Assembly: GCF_001644035.1 (NCBI RefSeq)
Contig: NZ_LUUG01000050.1
Location: 53,044 to 117,043 of the forward strand
Length of the DNA stretch: 64,000 nucleotides
Direction of reading: 5' to 3'
From: Methylomonas methanica
GTDB taxonomy: Bacteria; Pseudomonadota; Gammaproteobacteria; Methylococcales; Methylomonadaceae
Below the pieces are notes generated by a model, which was given only the letters and a program-made list of their open reading frames with translations, did no database searches and was not told the DNA's origin. Shown piece after piece: positions 46,301-53,515 of this stretch. The translations under genes were made by a program, and so were the position numbers. Position 1 is the first letter of the stretch, and each line of letters opens with the position of its first letter.

Positions 46301-46498
46301 CTTACGCGCCACTTCGGTTTCCAACTGCGCCGGCGCCGCGCCTTCCAAGGTTGCGGCGACGGTGATGGTCGGCACTTCAATGTCCGGAAAGTTTTGTTTG
46401 CCCAATTGCTTCAAGCCCATGCCGCCCAGAATCGACAGCACCGCGAACAACAATAAACTGGGCACCGGTTTGCGGATGGCCCATGCGGAAAAATTCAT
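43394..46498 (-). CDS. RND-family multidrug efflux permease
   Basis: From ATG 46498 the protein has 1034 residues, the AcrB length. It begins MNFSAWAIRKPVPSLLLFAV and carries LVVGILVDDAIVEIENIVRH (TM4 proton-relay Asp pair) and SVIGLLMLMGVVTKNSILLV (TM10-11 region). VPTITVAATLEGAAPAQLET in the N-terminal loop is standard. This start has a ggagc-type site and an HAE1-type N-terminus; a longer frame to 46567 is unlikely. It is the last gene of tetR-OMF-adaptor-RND, 137 bp after the adaptor. High GC and good codon bias fit a resident gene. Confidence 0.93.
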   Translation of the reverse strand: MNFSAWAIRKPVPSLLLFAVLSILGGMGLKQLGKQNFPDIEVPTITVAATLEGAAPAQLETEVARKIEDKIAAIGGVEHVRTTITDGSVSIKVEFNIDKNSEEALNQVRNAVDGARSELPSAMAAPIVSKTTTAGGAILTYVVSAENMDEAALSWFVDNDVSKRLLAVTGVGKVTRTGGVDREVHVDLDPVRMAGLGALVSEVATQLKKVQQDASGGRGDIGGGVQSVRTLGRVATAGELRNLDIPLANGSHIKLDQIADITDTIAERSTYATLDGRPVIGFDIVRNKSTSEVTVAEAVRAALAEFAAANPQVRIREAFDTVQPVEDNFTGSMHLLYEGAFLAVVVVWWFLRDWRATLVAAVALPLSILPTFAAMWYFGFSLNIISLLALALVVGILVDDAIVEIENIVRHLRMGKKPLQAAMDAADEIGFAVIATTFTLVAVFLPTAFMGGVAGKFFRQFGVTAAAAVLASLLVARLLTPMMAAYLLRPHPERDSGDSAMMRIYLKAVDWCLSHRLAVGVGVVVFVAGSLSLMPLLPTGFVPAADNSQTKVALELPPGSTLAQTRHIAAEAERRLRELPDITQVFAAGGVSSSGGGGADAATTNYEVRKATLTLSLRDRAERPYKQAAVEAAIREKLADLPGVRVAVGAGGSGEKLQLTLASDDPQALRRAADAVELELRQLRGLGNITSSASLQRPEIQISPDFGKAAELGVTVEALAEVVRVASYGDYSNVMAKLNLPQRQIPIRVRLAESVRHSLDEIGQLRVSGRGGSVSLATLADIRLAGGLQQIDRLDRMRNTTFDIELGERAVGDVLAEAMQLPALQNLPAGVRTIESGDAQRMNELFGSFGGAMAIGVLCIYLVLVLLFGDFSQPVTILGALPLSLGGAFLALLLTGGSFAMPSVIGLLMLMGVVTKNSILLVEYAMIARRERGMSRVDAVIDSCRKRVQPILMTTIAMGAGMLPIAMGLGADPSFRAPMATTVIGGLLTSTALSLVVIPVAYTAIDDILSLTRRIVALARFGNSGDAWQHSLGE

Positions 46499-46635
46499 GA
46501 TTTTGCTCCCGCGCCCAAGACCGCGATGTGGTGCTTGAGCGCTGATAAATGGCGATGCGTTCGGCATCGTGGTTGAAAAGCCGCCGTTGGCAGGCGCCCG
46601 CGGGCGCTCTAATGAATGGATTGCTTCGGCGCGAT

Positions 46636-47763
46636 TCAGATCTTGGGCGTTACGCTGACGATGTCGCCATCCTTCAAAAACGCCCCGCCGCCGGCAACCA
46701 AACTGGCATCACCGGCGATGCCCTCGCGAATTTCCACCCAATCGCCCACCCGGCGGCCGGTGACGACGCTACGTTGAATCACCGGCTTGGCGGTTTGCTC
46801 GACCGAGCCGGCGGGCTTGGCGATTTCGAACACGTAATCGCGGCCGTCGCGCAAGACCAACGCGGTCTGCGGCACGACCAAGGCGGCTTGCGCGCCGACG
46901 GCGATGCTGCCTTGCAAATACATACCCGGCTTGACCGCGGCGTTGGGTATATCGACGTAAACCAGCGCGTTGCGGGTGGTGTCGTCCACGGTCGGCGCGG
47001 TCATCCGCACAGTGCCGGTCACGTTGCCGCCGTCCGGCAAGCTCAATTCGACCGCTTGGCCGGCGCGGATTTGCGCGAGCTGCTGGGCGTTGACCTCGGC
47101 CCGCCACTCGACCCGCCCCTGGCGCACCAGCCGGAACAACTCGGTCCCCGTCGCCACGACATCGCCGAGGCCGGCGCCGCGCGCCGAAATGACGCCGTCG
47201 TCCGGCGCGACGATATGGGTCTGACTCAAGCGGATCCGTTGGTTTTCCAGCTCCGCTTGCGCCAAGGCCAAGTCGGCGCGCGCGGTTTGCTCGGCGATTA
47301 AATATTCGTCGATTTTCTGCGACGACAAGGCCCCGCTGTCTTGAATTTCGCGGGCGCGGGCGGCGTCGGCCTGGGCCTTGGCCAGATTGGCCCGGCTCTT
47401 GTCGACGCTGGCTTGTTGCTTGTGCAGTTCGGCAACGACGGTTTCGTCGGCCAACACCGCCAAATCCTGGCCGCGTTTGACCCGGCTGCCGACGTCGACC
47501 AGTATCTGCTTGATCCGCAAACTGCCGATTTCGGCGCCGATTTTGGCTTCCTGCCAGGCCGCTACCGCGCCGTTGACCTTGATCGTCACCGGCCAATCCT
47601 GTCGGGTCGGCGCCAGCGTTTCGACCGCCAGCACCACCTTGGATTTAACGGCAACAGCCGCCGGCGCCGGTTTACCGGCAAATACCAGCAAACCGATGCC
47701 GAGGCCCGTCAGGGTCACGCCGACCAGCCAAGTTCGTAAAGTATACTTTTGCCTGATGTTCAT
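46636..47763 (-). CDS. RND periplasmic adaptor
   Basis: The 375-residue protein has an N-terminal anchor (TWLVGVTLTGLGIGLLVFAG), lipoyl halves (IKQILVDVGSRVKRGQDLAVL), an alpha hairpin (about 115-180), and beta-barrel domains (TGTVRMTAPTVDDTTRNALV). The start ATG overlaps the OMF stop by 4 bp and has a gaggagc ribosome site. Works with the permease just downstream. Confidence 0.92.
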   Translation of the reverse strand: MNIRQKYTLRTWLVGVTLTGLGIGLLVFAGKPAPAAVAVKSKVVLAVETLAPTRQDWPVTIKVNGAVAAWQEAKIGAEIGSLRIKQILVDVGSRVKRGQDLAVLADETVVAELHKQQASVDKSRANLAKAQADAARAREIQDSGALSSQKIDEYLIAEQTARADLALAQAELENQRIRLSQTHIVAPDDGVISARGAGLGDVVATGTELFRLVRQGRVEWRAEVNAQQLAQIRAGQAVELSLPDGGNVTGTVRMTAPTVDDTTRNALVYVDIPNAAVKPGMYLQGSIAVGAQAALVVPQTALVLRDGRDYVFEIAKPAGSVEQTAKPVIQRSVVTGRRVGDWVEIREGIAGDASLVAGGGAFLKDGDIVSVTPKI

Positions 47764-49265
47764 AGTTGCTCCTCGCTTCGGCGGTTGCCGTCACTCAATG
47801 GGGTTCCGGCGTTCAATTGCGTATCCTGGGCGCGCCAACCGCCGCCCAGTGCCTTGTAAAGCGCGATCCAGTACTGCACGCGATTTTGTTGTTGGGTGAT
47901 GTGGCTGATTTGCTGCGCGATCATCTGGCCGCGCGCATCCTCCAGCGACAGCAGACTCAGCCCACCGGCCCGCCAATTCAGCTCGGCCGCTTGAAAATAC
48001 TGGCGATATTGCTCGGCGCTGCGGCCTTCGGCGATTTCCCGTTGCTCGGCGCCGCTCAGATTGACCAAGGCTTGTTCGACTTCCTTGATCGCGGCGCGGA
48101 TATCGCTCCGGTAACTGGCCCACGCGCTGGCATAAGCGGCTTCGGCGCTATCGACCTTGGAGCGTAATTCGCCGCCGTCGAAGATCGGTAAGGTCACGGT
48201 CGGGCCGATCGACCAGGTGTTGCTGCTCAGGGTCAAGCCGGTGGTTTCGGTTTTGCGCTTGCCGATCGAACCGGTCAGGCTGACGCTGGGATAGCGCTTG
48301 GCGACCGCGTTGCCGATGTCGGCGCTGGCCGCCGCCAGCTTGCGCTCGTCGGCGGCCAGATCCGGACGCTGGGTCAGCAAGTCGGCCGGCACGCTATCCA
48401 CTTGAAATTGCGCAGGTGTCGGTATGCCTCTGCCGCCGGCCAACCACTCGCGCAAATCGGCTTCTGCCAGATCGGTCAGCGCCACCAAGGCCTTGACGGT
48501 GTTGTCGCATTCGGCGCGCTGGGCGATCAGACTGGATTCGCCGGCATGCAGGCTGGCCTCGGCCAATGCCGCGTCAGCCGGCGACGAAAATCCGGCGCGG
48601 GCCAGGACGCCGGTCAAGTGCGCGGCATCCTGTTTCGAAGCGATGGCGTTTTGATAGGCAGCCGCCGCCAGTTCGCAGGCGCGGTAACTGACATAGTTGC
48701 TCGCCACTTCCGCCGCCAAGCTGATTTTGGCGTTCTGCCAAGTCAATTCCGCCGCTGTCAGGCGGGCTTGCTCGGCCTGCCGGCCGAAGGCGAATTTGCC
48801 GAATAAATCCAGCTCCCAACTGGCATCCAGACTGCCGGACAGGATTTGGGTAATGCCGCTACCGAAGCCCGTGCCACTGCCGGTAGCGGTTTGCGAGTTC
48901 GCCCCGGACGTGCCGCCGCCCTTGGAGCGGCTAAAAGCCCCGCTACCGGCCAAGCTGGGCATGCCGCCGGCTTCCGCGCCGGCCAGACTGGCGCGCGCCG
49001 AGGCAATACTGGCCACGGCTTGGTCCAGCGTAGGGTTATCTTGTTCGGCGGCCTGCTGCAAGCGCGTCAATACCGGGTCGTCGAATTGACGCCACCAATC
49101 GGTGAATTCAGTCGCGCCGCCGGCGTCCTTCCGTTGCGCTTGCCATTGCGCCGGGGTGTCGATCGCCGGCCTGACGTAGTCGGGAAACACGCTGCAACCG
49201 GCCAAAACGCCGCAACCGGCCAAAACGCCGCTACCGGTCAGAATTGCCAACATTGCCGCTTTCAC
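47760..49265 (-). CDS. Outer membrane factor lipoprotein (NodT/OprM type)
   Basis: This outer-membrane channel of the tripartite pump has 501 residues from the GTG at 49265. That codon overlaps the tetR stop (GTGA) and has a ggag ribosome site. The N-terminus reads VKAAMLAILTGSGVLAGCGV and then LAGCSVFPDY, so two lipoboxes lie in a row because of a short tandem duplication. Two OEP repeats follow, with WWRQFDDPVLTRLQQAAEQD in front, typical of the NodT family. A longer frame to 49352 would overlap tetR and is rejected. Confidence 0.92.
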   Translation of the reverse strand: MKAAMLAILTGSGVLAGCGVLAGCSVFPDYVRPAIDTPAQWQAQRKDAGGATEFTDWWRQFDDPVLTRLQQAAEQDNPTLDQAVASIASARASLAGAEAGGMPSLAGSGAFSRSKGGGTSGANSQTATGSGTGFGSGITQILSGSLDASWELDLFGKFAFGRQAEQARLTAAELTWQNAKISLAAEVASNYVSYRACELAAAAYQNAIASKQDAAHLTGVLARAGFSSPADAALAEASLHAGESSLIAQRAECDNTVKALVALTDLAEADLREWLAGGRGIPTPAQFQVDSVPADLLTQRPDLAADERKLAAASADIGNAVAKRYPSVSLTGSIGKRKTETTGLTLSSNTWSIGPTVTLPIFDGGELRSKVDSAEAAYASAWASYRSDIRAAIKEVEQALVNLSGAEQREIAEGRSAEQYRQYFQAAELNWRAGGLSLLSLEDARGQMIAQQISHITQQQNRVQYWIALYKALGGGWRAQDTQLNAGTPLSDGNRRSEEQL

Positions 49266-49915
49266 GACAGTCTCCGGGCGGTGACGCCGTCTAAAAACAC
49301 CTGAACGACAAATAAGACATGGGCGCGAGCATCCCAGTCCGCTTCCAGGCAACCGAACAAGGCTTTGTTTCTCGGTTCGGCAAACAGCATTTCCAAAAAC
49401 AAGGCCGCCGCGCGTTCGACGTCGTGTGCCGGCAAACCGTTCGCCGCGCCGTGTCGACGCAGGTAATCGGCAATCACATTTTGAATGCGCTTGGGTCCGG
49501 TGGTTTCCATCCGTTCGCTTAGTTCCGGAAAGTGCAGCGCTTCGGCGACGCCCATCCGGTAAAACGAGATCATGTCGGGCTGCATGACTTTAGCCAGCAT
49601 GTTTTCGCCAAGCGCGATCAAGCCGTCGCGGCAAGACATTTGCGCTAGGTTCTCGATACTTTGCAATTGGGAAATATCGGATTCCACCAGGCGTTCGACC
49701 GAGGCCAACATCAATTCGGCCTTGTTTTTATAGCGCTCGTAGATGGTTCGGGTGGAAACTCCGGCCGCCGCGGCAACCTTGGCGATGCTGGTGTTGGCAT
49801 AACCCTCGCGCATGAACAGTGCCAGAGCCTGATCCAGCAAATTGTCGTTGCGCTCGGTTTCGGTACCGGCTTTCGGCCTTCCCACTTTGGGTTTGTTCGG
49901 CGTTTCCGCTGTCAT
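49262..49915 (-). CDS. TetR/AcrR-family repressor of the pump operon
   Basis: From ATG 49915 the protein has 217 residues. The N-terminal helix-turn-helix is LDQALALFMREGYANTSIAK followed by VAAAAGVSTRTIYERYKNKA, a standard TetR signature. The C-terminal ligand domain resembles AcrR_C relatives (AEALHFPELSERMETTGP). It is the first gene of the pump operon and is translationally coupled to the OMF gene. Palindromes just upstream (49940-49954 and 49958-49972) suit autoregulation. The inducing compound is unknown. Confidence 0.92.
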   Translation of the reverse strand: MTAETPNKPKVGRPKAGTETERNDNLLDQALALFMREGYANTSIAKVAAAAGVSTRTIYERYKNKAELMLASVERLVESDISQLQSIENLAQMSCRDGLIALGENMLAKVMQPDMISFYRMGVAEALHFPELSERMETTGPKRIQNVIADYLRRHGAANGLPAHDVERAAALFLEMLFAEPRNKALFGCLEADWDARAHVLFVVQVFLDGVTARRLS

Positions 49916-49939
49916 CGTCTGCTCCGGGAAAATAAAAAT

Positions 49940-49954
49940 AAAACGTTTCGTTTT
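49940..49954. promoter_or_regulatory. Candidate TetR operator
   Basis: aaaacgtttcgtttt is a perfect palindrome (6-bp arms, 3-bp centre) about 25 bp upstream of the tetR ATG. A second palindrome, tattctcgaagaata, follows at 49958-49972. AAACG..CGTTT sites are common for TetR/AcrR regulators. Assignment is by position only. Confidence 0.5.
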
Positions 49955-49984
49955 TATTATTCTCGAAGAATAGCTTTTAGGCAA

Positions 49985-50513
49985 GTGCCTAACAGTAAAA
50001 GTTTGTAAAGTAGAGCCCGAAATTCGGGCACTGCTTTAAGCTGCGCTGTGACGAAAATTAGTCGGCAGGAACTGAGCGAAAGCAAGCGGAAGATATTTAC
50101 AGCTGCGCAAACAGCCATGATTGCTGATGAGGTGTAGTCGTTGCACTTCAAATTTTATTTTTTGATTCCCTCTCCCCAACCCTCTCCCGGAGGGCGAGGG
50201 AGAAGATGTGCCGAAACTTGAAGTGCGAAAGGTATAAATTTGAAACAGCCCGGAGCTTGCTGGCCTTGTTGATGGGCTTGACTCACTACTTCCAGTTTAA
50301 CAACTAGGACTAGCGCCAAGACTGTGGAAAAATTTTAAGAGGCGACGCAAACATCCGCTCTCATGCAGAAGAATTGGGACAGCGCCATTCGGCTGGAGTG
50401 TGAACAGGGCTCTCTTAAATGTGTCGCCCACTTCCGGCAAAACGCAGCTGATCGCCAAGGCCCCAGGCTGGGTTAACGGCAGTAAGACCCAGCGCTGCAA
50501 CTAAACCCAAAAC
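49985..50513. other. Intergenic region upstream of tetR
   Basis: No supported gene. It holds a perfect palindrome gcccgaaattcgggc at 50013-50027 and the hairpin repeat at 50167-50201. A short minus-strand frame at 50297-50500 has no recognisable features. Confidence 0.5.
50167..50201. repeat. ccctctccc-type hairpin repeat
   Basis: Outer arms tccctc/gaggga and inner arms ccctc/gaggg form a nested hairpin. Fragments of the same family appear near 10845 and 18660. Confidence 0.6.
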
Positions 50514-50903
50514 TCAAGTCTTGGCTTTTTTATCCTTACGGATACCACGCACGGCATAGGTTCTGGCTTTATCTTTGGCGGTTTCCGCAAAGAAGCCCTT
50601 CCAGGTCTCGCCGCCTCTATCGGCAATAGCCGTCGAAAAATCCTTGAACAGGCTGATACCTTCCAAGACCATTTTAGGGCTAAAGCCATAATCGTGGGTC
50701 AGGTAGTAGCTGATGCTCATCAGATAGGTTTTTTCTTTGCTGATCAGCTTAATCAGCCGCTGTTTTTGTTTGTCATAAACGTAGTAAGAGGTCAGTGCCA
50801 GCAGGCTCAAACCAAAAAATTTCGTCCACAGCAAAATATAGGCATCGTCTTCATAGAGCTTCTGACCTTTGTGCAAAATGGCATCGGTTTTAGTCATATT
50901 CAT
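50514..50903 (-). CDS. Small membrane protein of unknown function
   Basis: I do not recognise this 129-residue protein. It has one hydrophobic segment (WTKFFGLSLLALTSYYVY, about 26-43), followed by a basic stretch KQKQRLIKLISKEK, then YLMSISYYLTHDYGFSPKMV and a lysine-rich end. The start at 50903 is preceded by a weak gaggatga-like site. The length, composition and lack of an overlapping alternative make it a credible gene. It stands alone between repeats. A few internal Tyr/Lys-rich features suggest a cytoplasmic tail, but no function follows. Confidence 0.55.
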   Translation of the reverse strand: MNMTKTDAILHKGQKLYEDDAYILLWTKFFGLSLLALTSYYVYDKQKQRLIKLISKEKTYLMSISYYLTHDYGFSPKMVLEGISLFKDFSTAIADRGGETWKGFFAETAKDKARTYAVRGIRKDKKAKT

Positions 50904-51401
50904 CCTCGTTTCAATTGTCGCGGCATCTTAATTTAAGTTTGAAAACTTTGTTTTATAAATATTGTTCGAGACTGCGGGAGCGGCGACATTTAAGTGCCGG
51001 GGCAGTAGTATTACCGTGAAACCCCAAAAATTCGAACCGCCAAGCTACGGCTCAGGATTATCTGCCGGGGAAAATGTACGCTACGAGCGCTATCAACCAA
51101 TCTGGGACGCTAATTGGAAAACCCTATGACGGCTTAACTACCGGAGATAAAAGCAGGCTGACTCACCGATGTGATTAACATTGATAATGATGGGACATTT
51201 AAAAAAATACCATCTAATATTGCGTCTTAACCGATCAAGAAAGATCCTGATTAGTTCTACTTTGTCAGATTTAAGAAGATGCTGTCATGCCCGCCTGGAA
51301 GCGGGTATCCCGGTGGGCATGGCCGATTTTTTGGGTTTAGCTGAAGCAGCTTGCTAGTCGGGAATCATAATCTCAAAAACTGGATCATGGAGGTCGTAAT
51401 A
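50904..51401. other. Intergenic region upstream of the PAS-SpoIIE gene
   Basis: 498 bp without a supported gene. A 37-codon frame from GTG 51017 (VKPQKFEPPSYGSGLSAGEN) is too short to judge. A dispersed-repeat fragment lies at about 51285-51320 (tcatgcccgcctgg..gcgggtatcc). Confidence 0.4.
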
Positions 51402-52940
51402 ATGGAAAGCGGCATTACAAAAAGCAGCCAAATCAATAACACTGAAAGCTGGTATCGGGCCCTAATCGAATCGTCCGGCGATGCCATTATCGGTAAGGAT
51501 TTGAATGGCCGGGTTGCCAGCTGGAATCCGGCGGCCGAACGGATGTTCAGTTATACGGAACAGGAGATGCTGGGACAGCCAATAACAAAACTGATCCCCA
51601 AACAGCGGATTAACGAAGAACAGGTGATTCTTGCCAGAATCTTGCAGGGGGATCAAATTCAACACTACGAGACGACTCGGCTGCGAAAGAATGATGACGA
51701 GTTTCCGGCGTGTATCAGCGTTTCGCCGATAAGGTGTCCGCAAGGCAAAATTATCGGCGCGGCCAAAATCATTCGGGATATTACCGAACGTAAAGCGGCG
51801 GATTTGTTGAGCAAAGACAACCGCTTTCGGGCACTGTTCGAGACCATTGTGGATGGCGTGGTGCTGATTAATGCCAAAGGCCTGATTCAGGCATTAAACC
51901 CCGCAGCGCTCAGCCTGTTCGGCTATACCCCTATCGAGGTACAAGGCAAAAACATCAGTCTGCTGATGCCCTCCCCCCATGCCGAGCAACATGATCAGCA
52001 TTTGGATAACTACCTGAAAACAGGCATTAAAAAAGTGATAGGCATTGGCCGGGAAGCGATGGGTAAACGCAAGGACGGTTCGATGTTCCCGGTTGAGTTG
52101 ACGATCAGCGAAATGGATGTGGACGGCGAGCGTATATTCACGGGCATAATCCGCGACATTTCCCAGCGCAAGCAAGCCGAGGCCGCCAATGATTTTGAGC
52201 AAGAGTTGGCTAGCGATCTGTTACAGCGCCTTTGGGAAGCCGAAAAAACCGACAAATCGGGCCTGACTATCTGGCGTGGCGAAAACTTGCCCGGCAAACG
52301 CTATTTCTCCGGCGACCTATTACTGCACGCATCCAGTTATGGGCATACTTACGTATTGCACGCCGATTCCATGGGCCACGGCCTGGTAGCCGCTTTACCG
52401 CTATTGCCGCTGGGCGATCTGTTTTACTCTTTGGCGCACTCAGGGCACATGGTCGGGGCTATCGCCGCCAAACTGAATCGGATGCTGTTTGAAAGAATGC
52501 CTCGTGGCCGCTTCGTTTCCGCCACCATTTTGCGCATAAATACCCATCACAGAAGCGTCGAGTTCTGGAGCGGCGGCATGCCGCCGCTCATAATTTTGAC
52601 GGTGGAATCCGCTGACGAGACACAGGCCGGTGGCGAGCATCCGGCGTTAGGCGTCTTGTCGCCCGACGATTTCAATGCAAAAACACAGGAATGGCAATGG
52701 GATAGCCAATATCCGCAACATCTATTTTCTTATTCCGATGGCTTAACCGATGCGCAAAACACCGCTGGAGAACGATTCGGGCCGAAACGTACTTTGGAGT
52801 TATTTAAAAACCAGTGCAAAGCCCCCAGCAAATCAACCGAGCTTTGTGAAGCGTTTGTTGATTTTATCGATCCCAACAAAACCCATGACGACGTATCCTT
52901 GCTAATGGTCGATTGCGAGTTGCTGCGGCAATATGCGTAA
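51402..52940 (+). CDS. PAS-PAS-SpoIIE (PP2C-type) serine phosphatase
   Basis: This cytoplasmic sensor-phosphatase has two PAS domains (about 12-130 and 138-255), each with the S-box pattern: SSGDAIIGKDLNGRVASWNP followed by AAERMF, and FETIVDGVVLINAKGLIQAL. A SpoIIE/RsbU-type phosphatase domain follows (about 285-505), with SGDLLLHASSYGHTYVLHAD carrying the metal-binding Asp-Gly-like positions, and HLFSYSDGLTDAQN the second. Such proteins dephosphorylate anti-sigma-factor antagonists. No anti-sigma or antagonist partner is adjacent. I chose ATG 51402 because catggaggtcgta gives it a strong ribosome site. The 294-bp gap after it leads to the RM locus. Confidence 0.88.
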   Translation: MESGITKSSQINNTESWYRALIESSGDAIIGKDLNGRVASWNPAAERMFSYTEQEMLGQPITKLIPKQRINEEQVILARILQGDQIQHYETTRLRKNDDEFPACISVSPIRCPQGKIIGAAKIIRDITERKAADLLSKDNRFRALFETIVDGVVLINAKGLIQALNPAALSLFGYTPIEVQGKNISLLMPSPHAEQHDQHLDNYLKTGIKKVIGIGREAMGKRKDGSMFPVELTISEMDVDGERIFTGIIRDISQRKQAEAANDFEQELASDLLQRLWEAEKTDKSGLTIWRGENLPGKRYFSGDLLLHASSYGHTYVLHADSMGHGLVAALPLLPLGDLFYSLAHSGHMVGAIAAKLNRMLFERMPRGRFVSATILRINTHHRSVEFWSGGMPPLIILTVESADETQAGGEHPALGVLSPDDFNAKTQEWQWDSQYPQHLFSYSDGLTDAQNTAGERFGPKRTLELFKNQCKAPSKSTELCEAFVDFIDPNKTHDDVSLLMVDCELLRQYA

Positions 52941-53178
52941 TTGCACGAACTTGCACACCAATCAGAACCAAAAACGTTCGGTAGATAGAGTAATCGCTTA
53001 GAAAATCTTTTTCTTCAGCGTCTTCCAGCACCTTTTCCTTTTCACCTGAGACCAATCTGAATCAACCCTGCGCGATAGAAATCGACCCTCTTTTAGTCCT
53101 AAAGCGCAGGTTCTCTTTCTCTGATTGGCAATACCAGGAGCCGACTCTAACTACCAAAATAGTCACGGCACATCGGGA

Positions 53179-53212
53179 ATGTTTATATAATTTAGCTAAA
53201 TTATATAAACAT
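53179..53212. promoter_or_regulatory. 34-bp perfect palindrome upstream of the RM locus
   Basis: The half-site gtttatataattta is followed by gc and its exact reverse complement; one more at pair extends each end. It ends 22 bp before the start of the small HTH-like gene that opens the RM operon. It could be an operator or an overlapping promoter, since ttatataa resembles a -10 core. Confidence 0.75.
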
Positions 53213-53234
53213 ATCAGCCATTTTTGGCCTAAAC

Positions 53235-53474
53235 ATGAACGAAAGTGAAATCTACCAACGCATAAACCAAGCTCTGGCGGAAGCGCCGCGTAACCAGTAC
53301 ACCGTAGAGCTCCATTTACAGATGCTCAAATACGCTGACGCATTGAAAAACATCACGGCCAAAGAGTTTTGTGAAGGGGTCGGTCTGCGCGAGAGCTTTG
53401 GCACCGAGTTCAGCAAGATGCGTAACCTGACGCAACGTCTAAAAGCGGCAGGACTCAATACTGATCTACTTTAA
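53235..53474 (+). CDS. Small HTH-like regulator of the type I RM locus
   Basis: The 79-residue protein starts MNESEIYQRINQALAEAPRN and ends in LRESFGTEFSKMRNLTQRLK plus a short tail. The LKNITAKEFCEGVGLRESFG stretch suggests a helix-turn-helix. Short proteins of this type precede hsdM in many RM loci and probably act as transcriptional controllers. A 34-bp palindrome just upstream is a likely target. It is 41 bp upstream of hsdM on the same strand. The family assignment is tentative. Confidence 0.65.
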   Translation: MNESEIYQRINQALAEAPRNQYTVELHLQMLKYADALKNITAKEFCEGVGLRESFGTEFSKMRNLTQRLKAAGLNTDLL

Positions 53475-53515
53475 CGGAATAAACCGAATACAAAACGACG
53501 GAAACGCTTCTACAA

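Noticed and set aside
44207..46456. Long plus-strand open frames (44207-45181 and 45821-46456)
   Set aside because: They are antisense to the RND permease in a GC-rich region; the translations are low-complexity His/Gln/Arg-rich with no domain.
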